This document shows, piece after piece, positions 35,800 through 47,534 of a DNA stretch of 64,000 nucleotides. The stretch lies in NCBI RefSeq assembly GCF_000208745.1, contig NC_030858.1, positions 21,709,242 to 21,773,241 on the forward strand, read 5' to 3'. Positions within the stretch are counted from its first letter, which is position 1; each line of letters starts with the position of its first letter. Under the pieces are notes generated by a model. It had not been told where the DNA came from, made no database searches, and worked only from the letters and a program-made list of their open reading frames with translations. The position numbers were made by a program, and so were the translations under genes. The DNA comes from Theobroma cacao. Taxonomy: Eukaryota > Streptophyta > Magnoliopsida > Malvales > Malvaceae.

Positions 35800-36260
35800 T
35801 ACTACAATACTTCATATTACAACGTGATTTTCTCCTACCTAGAGGCTGATCGACTTGAAATGGTAAACATGAAAGTTGTAGGTCTACTCTTGTAGTTTAT
35901 ATAGTGTAAGAATCACGTTGATTGGATCTCTGTAGCTCTAGTTATGTCTGAATTACAGAAACTTGTTCAGTGAAAATCATCACTTAGTCTTCATTGCATA
36001 ATTCATCATCATTCAACTTTATACACTTCAGAAACTACAAACACAAGGACTAAATCAGTATTGGACTAAAATAGGACCTTCAATATGAAAATATTCTAGA
36101 ATTACATGAATTAGACTAAATTCATATGTTTTAAACTAATCAACCAAAAACATAAAAGTTGCATAAAAGCTACTTAAATCACAAGGACTTAGCTACATTA
36201 ATACCCCAAAATGTGGCTAAATAACTCCATATGATAGAGTTACCACACTTCCAAACTTAA
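35800..36260 (-). mobile_element. H1 3' LTR (start portion) and polypurine tract
   Basis: On the minus strand TTAAGTTTGGAAG (36260-36248) is followed by the LTR start TGTGGTAACTC at 36247. Aligns with H2 62497 and its tract. Words such as AAAAGTTGTAG and ATCTCTGTAGCTC near 35860-35950 recur in the H2 LTR at 62155-62225. This is the piece of the H1 LTR on the right of F. Confidence 0.75.
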
Positions 36261-37564
36261 TATTTTGCTAATCCTCGAGCAAAAACTAAAATGAAACCAT
36301 GTAGTTGAACACATCCACTATGAGAATGCACCAAATCATTTATCATCTTTAATTTCCTTATAAATTACCTTGTATTTCAAACTCAAAATAAAACATAGAT
36401 ATTATCTAAGTTTCTTTTTCATCCAAGTACATGCTCATTTTTCGAATGACTTTTCTAGTGTGTGTGTAAGGTTTCCTATAAGGCACATCATTCACTTCGG
36501 AAAAGATTATGTTCATGCAAATCTCAGAAAGCTTAAAATTTCTTATGTTCGTTCTTCACCTCCCTCTCCACTAATGTAGGTCATCACTTAGCTATGGATC
36601 CTTAGGACTTTTTTGAGCTTGTAATGTTCGGCTTTGGTTAAGGTATGATATGGGATATATTAAGGCTTAATTCACCATAAGCACATAATTATTCTAGGAT
36701 CTATATAGCTGTATCTTCCTTTACCAAGTATACCTTATTATTTCTTTTTCACTTTTCATTCATCAAGCATAAATATATTTTTCTCACAATTCAACATTCC
36801 CCCTAAACTTCTTTTGTTTGCTGTTTGAGAATGGATGCTTCACACATCATGGTTGGAAATTGTTCTCACTCATCTTTTCTACTTTTTTTTAACATTTTAT
36901 CCATACATATAAATCCTAAAACAATATACATGCTTAGGAATGAGGGTAATGATTTTGGAAATTTATTTACAAGGTAGGATAATTTATTTTTGGTTGACAA
37001 AAAAAAGAATAAATTTGGGCTCAAAGGGGTGTACCAAGGATAAAATTTGACTAAGGTAGCTTGGAAAGGCCCAATCGATCCAAAGGTGGCCTAAGTCATT
37101 TCCTAGCTAAGTATAACCTAGAATTTTGCCTCAAGGAAGGATTGAACACATTCTAAAATTGTAAAACATAGTTTAAAGATACACACTCACATATTCATTT
37201 TCTAAATGTACATGATGAAACAATATAAGAAACATAGTACTCAAATATGGAAATCGCATTCTAAATTGATGTTATGCACAAGAATTCCACACAATACTAC
37301 AACAATATTCAAGGTTGTTAAAAGTAAAAAGAGTAACAAGGCAATTAGTTTTCATCATTGCATAATAAATCAATTGTTATTGGTGCACAACTCTAGCTTA
37401 ATATTTCAATACTTTCTTAATACTAAAATGCAAATGGACTAGTTTAAACAAAAATAATATAAATAAAAGAAACCATAAAAATTCTCCCAAACTTAAAGTG
37501 AACATTGCCATCAATTTTCCTAAAAGTAAAGAAAGAAAATGCTCCCCCAAACTTGCAGAATAAG
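36261..37564 (-). mobile_element. H1 3' non-coding segment
   Basis: About 1.3 kb between the transposon-protein pseudogene and the purine tract. It shares short blocks with H2 62512-63851 (CTCGAGCAAAA beside the tract, a GTGTGTGTG-containing block, CTCTCCACTAATGTAG, and CAAACTTGAAG-like words), so this conserved non-coding 3' region belongs to the family. No ORF is supported. Confidence 0.65.
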
Positions 37565-38613
37565 TCAATCCTCATCCTCTTTCATAGTAGCACCATCATC
37601 CTCATCTCGGGTGGGATCAATGGGTAGTGTGGGGAATGTAGCTATGTGCATGCTAAAATGCTCGGCATATGCCCTCATCATCTCGTTAATGGCTTTGAGA
37701 TAATCTATTAGATGGTCCAAATGATGCTCAAGCCATTCCATTCATTAAGGTGTGGAGAGATTTTGAGAACACCATAATGGTTGAGGTTCCACAGATGAAC
37801 TTCCTCTAACGGTGGTCTGCTCTCGCATGTAGAATTTATTGATGATCCCACCATCCAATGGAATCTTAGGATGCAACAACTCTTCATTGGTAGACTAAAC
37901 AACTTTGGCTTAACAGCATATGGTAATGATCAAATATGGATAGCATAATCCATCATGTGTCGACTAAGCTGACATGATAATGTTTTTGAAGATCAATTCC
38001 CTAATGTCAATAGACTTTTCAGTGACGATTGTGTACAAGAAGACCACTCAATCCTTGGTCACATCACTCAGGTTTTACAAGAAGCATCTTCACAGCTAAC
38101 AAGTGATACCACACCTTGTAGTCGCTGTCCATGGCATTAGATTTGAATGAAATTCTAACACCCTTGTGCACTTTCTATTTAGTACCCAAAATACTAATAA
38201 ACCCCAAAACTTCATCCAAATCAACATCACCATTCATGAATTAGCCATACTCATTATTCCTAATGTCAGGTGTATTATAAAACTAATTCATAGTGCGGCC
38301 ATCGAAAGGTACCTGACGTCCTCAAATGGAGGCTCACCCATCTTCATATTCAATAGCATTGGTATAGAATTCCTTAACCATAGGCATTACTACAACCTTT
38401 TGCTAGGCGTAAAATTTTTACCATTACCGTGTGTCAATAATATTATTAATGTCAAGATAAAGTGCTCTTTAGACATCGATGCCACATTTTTGGAATTCAA
38501 ACTTTGTGAAATAGGCACTGGGTGTGGCATTTCTCAACTTCAATCGAAATAAATTTGCTTCCATCAAAGCTATTTCAACTTCCACTCACACGTGTCCTTT
38601 TCTTCGGTGTCAT
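37565..38613 (-). pseudogene. Putative plant transposon protein, broken
   Basis: Read on the minus strand from ATG 38613 (MTPKKRTR) to a TGA at 37567-37565. The central part carries segments typical of the putative plant transposon protein domain found beside Gypsy elements: MPMVKEFYTNA, AMDSDYKVWYHLL, LYTIVTEKSIDIRELIFK and STHDGLCYPYLI, in different frames. The C-terminus (EMMRAYAEHF ... FPTLPIDP) matches the H2 copy at 63852-64000, which has MMRAYATHVG and FPSLPTDSD. Several stops (for example TGA after LLVKPE and TAG after IIMSA) and at least two frameshifts disrupt it. The biochemical function of this domain is not established; it is an element-encoded accessory ORF upstream of the purine tract. 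Confidence 0.75.
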
Positions 38614-39804
38614 GACGATTATCTAAATACCCAAACAACAAGCAGCACACTTTCAACCATAACTAGTTAGTATATATGAAAAATAATTGATCAACATAGA
38701 CAAAATAATTTATACTAACTATTGCTAGGAACGACATGATTAGAGCATGAATGTAGGGGATTAATAAAAATTGAAATAAAATAAAAACCATAGCTCTTAC
38801 TTTTAAATCATCTTGGTTGTTTAATGCACAATTAAACACCATAGAAAATAAACAAAAGGTTTTTACCTTTCCTAATCATATCGTAATCAAATGGATTCCT
38901 TTTGGTATTGAAAAATTTGAACACCTTCTTATGTGAAAGAATCCTAATCAAACGTTTGGCCTCTAATGATGCACACACAATTACAATGGATCCTTCTCAA
39001 AGGGAGAGCTTTATGCCATGGGCTTGTGCTAGCAAGTGGATAACGATTTGTCCTTTTTTTCTTGCTTGATTTCTAGCAAAGAATCAATGGAGAAGTTTTT
39101 TGAAAAACACTCTCAAAAGTGGTGGCATGGCACTCAAGAGAAAAACTATTAGATTTTTTTTCTTGTGTTCTGTCACGACCAAATTTCGGGCCATGACCGG
39201 CACATGGGCCCAATAGACGTAGTCCGTTAAGCCTAAGCAAGCCTATCTATTTATTCTACTCATCATTCCATCAAATATTGCTAAGTCACAAATTATAACT
39301 TTAAATCAAAATAGTGATAAACATTGCCAACTCGTATTAGCATTACTCATTTAAAATATACATACATTGTCTACAGCATGTATCTTAATAATTTACATCA
39401 AGTTTGTCTATACATCTAAAAAAAAAGACTCGATTTCTAGCAGAGGGACTCAGACGAATGTACAGCTATTGAATGTCGAGACACTTATTAAAAGATGGAT
39501 CTAAGTCTACAAGGACACCTCGTCCTAGTTACCGACTGCCTCGTGATCTGAAAACATGAAGTTGAAAATGGTGAGTATAAACCCAATGAGTGACAAGGAA
39601 GGGAACAAGCAACAACAAGGGAGAATTTAAAAATCATGATGCACTTGTTTCAAAACAATGCAATTTAGTTGCATTCATATTAAAAACCCCTCATCAAGCC
39701 CTTAAATGATTAATCACTTGAAAATCGTAAGCCCATACATAACGAACTATTTGAAGAATGAAAGCCTCAATATTACACAAGCAAGTCAAATACGACAACG
39801 AATC

Positions 39805-40270
39805 TTCGCTGCAGTGAGAAAAAATTTTCGTTGCAGCGACGTTGGAATTTAGTTATTATCCGAACAAGGGTTTCTCACTAAACCTTCTCATTTTAAACTT
39901 AACTCATTTAATCCTAAGTGTTGGAAGTCCATGCTCAGATATGGTAGCAATGAAGTGGAAAATAGGGCAACAAATGGACAAGTTAGGAGTCAAAAACAAA
40001 ACGTTTTTCGCTATAGCAAGATTCAATCTCAATGTAGCAAAATTGTAGCCTAAAAACAGAAGGTTTCTCGCTACAGCGCGATTCTTTCTCACTGCAGCGA
40101 AATTCAACTGATCAAATAGAAAGTTTCTCGCAGCAGCGAGAAGCTACAATGACTATCTTGATGCAGTGAAATTCATTTTCTCGCTGCAGCGAGAACTAGT
40201 TCTAGTGAAGGTTCTTAAACCCGAGAGTTTCTCGCTGCAGCAAGAATGGTTCTCGCTGCAGCGAAATACA
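39805..40270. repeat. Palindrome cluster in C3
   Basis: At least nine GCTGCAGC-centred variants, including the perfect 14-bp palindrome at 40180-40193. Many copies differ by one transition (CTACAG, CTGCAA, CAGTGA). Confidence 0.85.
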
Positions 40271-40526
40271 GGGCACTAATGTAAAATATCCCTTTCTCCC
40301 AAAGAGAAACCACCCTACTGAATTTGTCCAAACCAACATGAAACACATGACAATTTTCCAAAGTTTAACATGTCAAGTTTCACATGCATTACAACCATAT
40401 ACCATTGCTCATAAATTTCCTATAACACACATATTTACATATGTATATATGTATACGTATACCCATCATTATCATGCACATCATCCCATCATCATCATAC
40501 ACACCATCACATCATCATCATCCCCA

Positions 40527-40648
40527 GCTCATGCGCACTCCCTATTCGCACATGGCTGGGTCATAGCCGGGTTATGCACACTCCCTACTCGTACATAACC
40601 GGGTCATCCTCGATTTATGTGCACTCCCTACTCGTACATAGCCGAGTC
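40527..40648. repeat. Minisatellite in C3
   Basis: Three units of about 45 bp, each with GCACACTCCCTACTCG followed by TACATA and an ACCGGGTCAT-like word. It is the counterpart of the GTGCAC arrays in C2, E and L1. Confidence 0.8.
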
Positions 40649-43154
40649 AATATAATTACACAACACTATATTCAAACATATATGTATATCAACATAATGC
40701 AGCCGCATGGAAATCCATAATAACCATATGTCATAACATAAACCATTTCTCAAGAGCTTGTTCCCAAAGCATTCATTTTTGAGAAAAGTTTTATAAAATC
40801 ATTCAAACACTTTGTACAAAACAGTCACATTCCCAAAATGATTTTGATAGGCAGTCCACTCACCGATTGGTTGTAGAGCCTTTAGATGACTCCAATTCCC
40901 CTAATTGTCCAAATGAGATGACGGGGCTTCCTTAGAACCTAGGATCACATTAGCATAAGCAATAGGTCAATTTACACACTATGAACCCTAAAAGCTATCT
41001 CTTAGCTAGTTTTCAATTTCCACATTAAATGTCTATCTATGTTCACTATCTTAATCACAAAAAAAGTAATGAACATACTCAACAATAAAACAGCTCATAA
41101 TCCCAATTACTAGCCATTTTCTACAGCTTAAAATCGAGCTTAGTTCATTACTCACCCTTGGGTTTCTTTGTAGTTGAATTCCCTTCCAATAGCTTCCAAA
41201 TAAGTGGGGTAATTCTCTCTTTCTCTCTCTAGAATGCCCAACTAGTGAGAGAAAGTATGAAAATAAACTTTACCAAGGGTTTTGAAGTGACAGAGTGAAA
41301 GAATATAAGGATTCTAGTCAAAAGGGTACAAAGGAATGAAAACTAGAGCTAGAGAGAGAAACTTATTCAAGCTTCATATCAAGCTTCCATGGAGGTTTTG
41401 AAGAAATGTGAGAGGGAAGAAGGAGAAGAAGACAAGCTGCTGAAAATTCAAGAAGCTGTTGGAAATTCAAGATATTTATAGGCCAAACTTATCCTTTCCC
41501 TTGAAATTACCAAATTACCTCTCCACCAATTAACTTACTCTCCTCCAATCTTTTATGCAATCTTTTTGTTCTTTTGACATTGGGACAAGGTCCATAATGG
41601 TCTAGAGATACTCGGGTTCATGAAAACATAAAATTTTAACCCAAGGTGAAAAATGACCATTTTGCCCTTATTATGAAAATCGTCGAAATTTTGGTTCTTT
41701 CCATTTTACCCCTAATTTCACCATCCATTTATGCCTTAGGCTTACTTAGGCCAAAATATTGTTTAAAAATCTTACTTTTATGGGCTTACTAAGGAAATGA
41801 TGAAATTACCCCTGATCGGGGATATCGCATATACTCCCTTTTACGAGTCTATAAAGGTCAAGGTCTCACATGTTTCCTCATAAAAGAGTGGCTATAATGT
41901 GATATTTATATCTAGATTTAATTTTATTATTAGACTTATTAGAATTTGTAAAATAAGTCCTTAATATTATAACAATTATAATATTTAACTAATGCCTAAA
42001 TAAACTCTTTTAATTAGTCATTAGTTGTTAAAACTTACAATTTGATTTAAGTCTAACTTAAATCATCACACTCTCAATTTAATCTAAATTGTAACTTTTG
42101 TGTGTGACCCATTAGGTTTCCAACATGTTGGCAATGGAATTGAATTATAATTTTATTAATTAATTAATTTAAATGAATCATATTTAATTCTAAATTAACT
42201 AATTCAATTCCATAGACCTAGATTGGCATCTAGCAATGCATCATGGCCATCCAATTGTTATAAGAGTCAAAGGATTTTTTGAAAACCTTTCAGTGTATAG
42301 TTTGTTAGTGTAATTCATTCCCTCATCATATCCCAAAGATGATAAGAGCTCGATGCAATGCCTACTCTTATTGACCTCCATATTTGTTCTTGCAATTAAA
42401 TCGTTAGCTTTATTTTGACTTATGAAAGTCATTTCATAATCTCCTAATCACCTTGGCCAAAGATGTGATTAAACTAATGTAAATCAAGAAATAATGAGAT
42501 ATTTGCCCTTAAATCACTAAGGGTAATGATTCCTATCTTTACCACTTATTTACCTTCATATGCTTCATACTATACCTAAAAACATCTTATTTTGGCAACC
42601 TTGATGTAAGGATGAAATCAAAGCAAGTACTCCACATATAAGACAACCTAGTGTCTTATATCTAGGGAGTAGTTACACAACTAACACATGAAAAGTATTG
42701 CATAGCCACTTGAGTGAGGTACCAAATGCACTTCTCATGGTGGGTCATGTTCAGTGAACCCACTCTCCCATGGCAAGAACCCACAAGTTAGCTCCAAGCA
42801 TCTTTATACTTCAACCTATGAAAGCGGTTGCTTACTTCATAAGTAAGAAACATAGCTTGTGCCAATCTTTGAGCATTATTGATGCCTTGTCTCAATAATA
42901 CAATGATCAAGACCTTTTAAGAACAATGCTTTGATGCATAAGGATCTCATAATTGTATTCCAATACAATTCCTTTGCAAGGCATGTATGGTTCCATGGGC
43001 TTTATCTATATAGGCATAAAAAGTAATTAAATCACAAACTTATCGAGAAAGAACTACCTCATAATTATTATAAATTAGTAAAATATCATACATGAATAAC
43101 TAAAAATATAATTCCCATACGACCAGAAATTAGTTTGCAAGGCTTCTACTAACA

Positions 43155-43170
43155 ATCTCCCCTTAACATT
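43155..43170 (-). promoter_or_regulatory. Copia polypurine tract
   Basis: On the minus strand TTAAGGGGAGAT precedes the LTR start TGTTAGTAG. A typical Copia arrangement. Confidence 0.85.
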
Positions 43171-43869
43171 GAAGCCAATTGCTTATATATTTAATGCAGT
43201 GTTCTTAACATGACGATTATGCTTCTATTGGGATAATGCTTTAGTTAGAGGATTAGCAATATCATCATTAATGGATATATGCTCTATGAAAATGTCTCTT
43301 CTTCCAATGATTTCCTTGATCACATGGTAATGTTACAATACATGTTTGGATTTCTGAAGAGACCTTGCTTCTTATGCTTGTGCAATGGCTTCATTGTTAT
43401 CACAATACAAAGGTATTGGATCATCAATGAAAAGAACCACATCTAATTCAGTAATGACCTTCTTAATTCAGCCTCAGTTATAGAATCCACAGTCGTCTCA
43501 TATTTGCAACTCTTCCAGCTCTCTACACCTCCATTAAGTGTGAACTGATATCCACTTTGCAACTTGCTATCTTCTTTGTCAATTTGAAAGATTGCATCCG
43601 CATAACCACTAATTTAGAGTTCTCCTCTTTCATAGACCAAAAATACATCCCTAGTACTTTGTAAGTCCTTTAGGATGTTTTTCACAACTATCTAGTGACC
43701 CCCACCAAGATTAGCTTGGTATCTACTCATGACACTCAAAGCATAAAATACATCTAGTCTAATACAAAACATCGCACACATGATAGATCCTATTATTAAA
43801 GCATATGGGATCTTATCCATGCTATATCTCTCCTCTTGATTCTTTGGACACTTGTCCTTATAGAGATTG
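43171..43869 (-). pseudogene. Copia pol: end of RT, RNase H and C-terminal tail
   Basis: Read on the minus strand from 43869. Recognisable landmarks in order: MDKIPYALIIGSIMCAM, LDVFYALSVMSRYQ (usual form RPDVSYALSVTSRYQ), VKNILKDLQSTRD, ISGYADAIFQIDKEDSK, LNGGVESWKSCKYETT, DSITEAEL, PLYCDNNEAIAQA, and the terminal RDIFIEHISINDDIANPLTKAL before the tract. RNase H acts on the RNA-DNA hybrid during reverse transcription. Stops interrupt it (for example TAG after GGGH, TAA after IAQA), most explained by one transition. At 43870 it is cut by the LTR of J, so upstream gag, protease, integrase and most of RT are absent. Inactive remnant. Confidence 0.88.
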
Positions 43870-46352
43870 TGTGAAACCTTACCCTGATGTGGGATTTGCT
43901 AAGTTAGAAATCCTTAGATGAGCAAGTTAAATTATGTTTTGAAAACTTGGAATTTAGTTTTGTGAATGGAAAATTTTATGGTGTAATGTTTTAAGATTTT
44001 TTTTTTCTGTTAGGAATGTTCAAAAGTAAGTTTTGATCTTAAAAAAATTCATGTTTTAACGCCCTAAGATAATTTACAACATTTGGTGTTAAAAAGAGTT
44101 CAATTGGACATGTTTTTAAGGTTTATTTTTGCTTTTTGGACCCAATCTATCGATAAATGTTTTTCATCTATCGATAGATACAATCTAGAAATGTTTATCA
44201 AAGCTACCTTGAAGAATAGCTATGGATAGATGTGAAGCCTCGACTTCCATAGACATGTAACTAGAAGTAAACGCGATAAAATGGACTAGAGGTAATTTTG
44301 TCATTTTCTTGGTGAGCTCCTAAAAGTAGATTTTCTCATATTATTAAGGCCTAAGTAGGCCTAAGGAATAAATGAATTATGTATATCATGATAAATAAAT
44401 AAAAAAATAGAAATAATGATAATTTTCATAATAAGGGTAAAACGATCATTTTGCATCTCAGGTAAAAAATTTTATATTTTTGTGAACCCGAGTATTTCTT
44501 GACAATTATGGACTTTGTCTTAATGTCAAATAAGTAAAAAGATTACAAAAAGGATAGGAGGAAGACAAAGTCACCTTGTTGAGGGTATTTTGGTAAATTA
44601 TATGAAACTTCGATAAACTTTAAGCATAAATAACTAATTCTCCAGCAACTTCCAGAAGCTTCTTTTTCCTTCCATCTCTTCTCTCCATTTCATATTTTCT
44701 TCATCCTCCATGGGAAGAAAACCTTGATTCCTCCATAGTCTTCTCATAAAAAGCCTAAATTTCAAGTTTTTGCCCACTTTTTCATAGGGTTTTTATGCTC
44801 TTCCACTTCTACTCCTTAAGAACCCTCAAAAGTCTTTCCTCAATACTATATCTCACTAGTTGGACATTCTAAAGAGAAAGTGAGATTTTCCACGAAAGCT
44901 TGACAACTCTTGAAAAGGAATTCAATTACAAATCCACCAAGGGGAATAACCTTGCATTAAAATGCTTTGGGGTAAATGCACATATGTTTTAATGATTTAC
45001 TTGAAAATATTTAATTATCTTTTTCTTTAAAAATGTATACAATAACAAGCTCCTGATCAAATTTTTGTGTTGTGAAAATGTGACTGAGATGAGTCCACAT
45101 ACTCCTTTATTATGTTGATATACATATATATGTGTGTTATGCCTTGATAGATAATATCGTAAAATAAATATAATCGTGAGTGCACTGGGAGGAAAAGCAC
45201 ATGCTGGTAATGATGTGGGCGAGAGTGCATGTGATGATATTGAAATGTGCGAGCAAGGAGTGCACATGATGATATTGCCTTGTGCATGTAGGGAGTGCAC
45301 ATTGGCTGAGTGAAGTGGTGGTATTCGTGTTCATATATGCATATATGCAAGTGCAATAGAAAATTATGAATATAGCATGTGGTTGTAATGTACGTGGAAT
45401 CTTGCATGTTGAACCTTGAAATTTTGCTAAGTATTTTTAAATTGAATTGTGTTGCAGCAAATGGCCTTTTTTGCTATGAAAAGAAACTCTTCCTTGGTTG
45501 TTTTGATTCTCGCTGTAGCTAGAAACTCTCGGCTTTGTGAGGTTGGCCACGGTTCTGCTTCTAACTGCAACTAGATGTCTCGGAGGGTTTTCGCTACAAC
45601 AAAAACGATTCTCGTCGTAGCGAGAAACTCTCGATTTTTGCCTCCTGAATCTATCTTAGCGAGAAACCCCCTGTCAAGCTTGCTACCTTGCTTGGTTTCT
45701 GCCATAGTTTCTACTTCTTTAACATCACAGTTGATCATGGATTTTCAACATCAAGGGATTAATTAATCAAGTTTGAAATGAGGGGTTTGATAAGAATAAA
45801 ACTAAATTGCATTGTTTTGGAATATAAGTGTATCATGGTTTTTAAGCGTTCCTTATTATTCGCTTGTTCCCTTCGTATGTTCACTCATAAGGTTTATACT
45901 CACTGTTTTCAACTTCATATTTTCAGGGCAGGAGGCAGTTGGAACCCAGATCGAGGTGACCACATAGATTCGTCTCCTTGGTAGGTATCTCAGCATTCAA
46001 TAGTTTTACCTTCACCAAGGTCACTCCACCAGAAGTCGAGTATCTTTTTGTTGTGTATAAATAAACGCAATGTAAATTACTTAGAAGTATGTCTTAGACA
46101 ATATATGTATATTTTGATTGTTAATGCCACAATAAGTTGGCAACGGTTAACATTATTTTAGGTTAATATAAATGCAAGTATCTGATTGCTGTAGCATATT
46201 ATTAAAGTATTTGTAGGTTGGAATTATGAAATATGACTTTAGGAACATTGATAGAATGATGAACAGGTTATATACTTAAGCTTGCTTGGGCTTAGTGGGC
46301 TATGCCCATTGGGTCCATGCACCTATCATGGCCCAAAATTTGGGCTGTGACA
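43870..46352 (+). mobile_element. J 5' LTR
   Basis: A 2483-bp LTR from TGTGAAACC to TTGGGCTGTGACA. A TATA-like CATAAATAA is near 44626. The palindrome series lies at 45505-45665, the minisatellite with GGAGTGCACATGATG words at 45178-45310, and acceptor-like TATTTTCAG ending at 45926. At 44930-44970 it reads CCACCAAGGGGAATAACC where L1 has CCACCAAGGTGAGTGAAC, so the donor-like GT is lost here. Confidence 0.9.
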
Positions 46353-46356
46353 GACT

Positions 46357-46368
46357 TGGTATCAGAGC
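46357..46368 (+). promoter_or_regulatory. J primer-binding site (tRNA-iMet)
   Basis: TGGTATCAGAGC, four bases after the LTR end. An exact match to the canonical plant initiator tRNA-Met primer site. Confidence 0.95.
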
Positions 46369-46578
46369 CCTAGGTTGTTTAGGTCTTAGGATATTCCTGT
46401 TTGGACAAGTGGAGTGTCAAGTCTTTATGTGGAAACTTTGGTTATGAGTTGTGAACCGCGACACATTTCACAATCAAGGGACTGCATAGATTCCGTATAT
46501 GAGAAACTACATTTTCCCTTAGATACGATTGTAAAAAAAAATGTGTTTAACAATCGGTGTTTGCTTGTCCAGGTAAGA

Positions 46579-47534
46579 ATGCTGCCTAAGACACAAGTCT
46601 CCTCAAGACGGATGGGGGAGTAAGATGCTCTAATGAAATGATGAGCAAGGCACAAGCACCCAACCCCATGGGGCGAGGCAAACATGGCGGGGCCACTAGA
46701 TCAGCTAAGGCAGATACGTCAATGAGTAGACGTGATGAGGAACAGTCTTTAGGTGATGCGGATAGGCAACCAACTGAAGGCATCACCATTGAGGACTTGG
46801 CAACAGGCCTAAAAGGAGTTAATTGAGTTGTAGAGATGATGGTAACCTGTATGGATGATATACAGAGGATAGTGAAGGGGAGACTTGCGGTATAAGAATC
46901 CCCTAGTTCTCAAGGGCAAGCCATTCGCCAACATCTAGAGGCCGAGAGGGGTCATGTAGAGGTTTCACTTCCTAACTTCTTAAAGCGTAAGCCTCCTTCA
47001 TTTACAGGGTCTAATGCATCGGAGAAACCCCAAGTGTTCTTAGATAAGATAGAGAAAATTTATGATGCCCTAGGATGTTCTAGTACTAGACTAGTCGAGC
47101 TAGTCGTTTTCCGATTAAAGGATGTAGCACAAGAGTAGGATGGATCCCTGCATAGAGGTAGGTTAATGGGTGTAGCACCGTTGACTTAGAGCGAGTTTAA
47201 TATAGCCTTTTTAGATCGATTCTTACCACTTAGTGTACGTAATGCAAGAACTAGGGAGTTTGAGGCATTAGTACAGACTCCAAGTGTGACGGTGTCGGAA
47301 TACGACATTAAATTCACGCAATTGGCTTGGTATGCGCCCTATCTAGTTTCTACTAAGGAGATAAAGATTCAAAGGTTTGTCGATAGGTTAGTGGAGCCGC
47401 TGTTTAGGGCGGTAGCATCTCGAGATTTTGATACCTATTCCACGACAGTGGATTGCGTTCAGGGGATTGAGATTAGGACCAGTGAAAGTAAGGCTACGAG
47501 GGATAAAGCAAAAACAGCCAAAATAGAGGGCTAT
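46579..47534 (+). pseudogene. J gag, N-terminal part with Retrotrans_gag domain
   Basis: The likely start is ATG 46579 (MLPKTQVSSRRMGE), soon followed by a TAA; ATG 46638 is an alternative in the same region. The capsid-type domain covers about 46975-47480: FLKRKPPSFTGS, then [70 protein letters not shown] and [11 protein letters not shown]. This is the usual Ty3/Gypsy gag pattern (structural protein of the particle, binding genomic RNA). Stops at 47136 and nearby (normally Trp codons) break it. The frame reads IEGY at 47523-47534 and is then interrupted by L1; it resumes at 49787 with QGHKDFNSG. Confidence 0.9.

Larger units (their letters stand above)
6539..38612 (-). mobile_element. H1: Gypsy (Tat/Athila-like) element 3' end, LTR split by F
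   Basis: Pieces 6539-6952 and 35800-36247 form the 3' LTR of a minus-strand element, followed (in element orientation, upstream) by the purine tract at 36248-36260, a non-coding segment and the transposon-protein pseudogene at 37565-38613. It matches H2 (61365-64000): the same LTR start (TGTGGTAAC here, TGTGATAAT in H2), the same AAGTTTGG purine tract and the same CTCGAGGA words beside it. Its far LTR end is cut by LTR I at 6538 and its upstream side by the Copia LTR at 38613. The Tat/Athila assignment is inferred from the transposon-protein ORF and tract type; no pol is visible. Confidence 0.7.
39171..41870 (-). mobile_element. C3: solo LTR of J/L1 type
   Basis: Plus-strand limits TGTCACGACC at 39171 and GGTCTCACA at 41870, flanked by TGTTC (39166-39170) and TGTTT (41871-41875), one transition apart. 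Length is 2700 bp. On the minus strand the start TGTGAGACCTTGACC resembles L1 and J. Palindromes CTCGCTGCAGCGAG and variants lie at 39805-40270 (a perfect one at 40180-40193). Donor-like AAGG/GTGAG at 41155-41151 and acceptor-like TTTTCAG ending at 39548 are present on the minus strand. Confidence 0.9.
38613..43154 (-). mobile_element. Copia element 3' LTR, split by C3
   Basis: On the minus strand the LTR starts TGTTAGTAGAAGCC at 43154, directly after the tract AAGGGGAGAT, and ends near 38613 at the start of the H1 ORF. Removing C3 (39171-41870 plus one duplication) leaves about 1.84 kb. The outer end is placed by the loss of H1 homology, so it may be off by a few bases. No duplication can be checked because the other end of the element is not in the window. 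Confidence 0.75.

Noticed and set aside
37206..37442. 78-codon plus-strand frame and 38166-38552 plus-strand frame
   Set aside because: They are antisense shadows of the H1 non-coding segment and of the transposon-protein pseudogene.
42241..42432. 63-codon minus frame in the Copia LTR
   Set aside because: It is within the LTR, with no gag similarity; the coding part of the element starts to the right of 43154.
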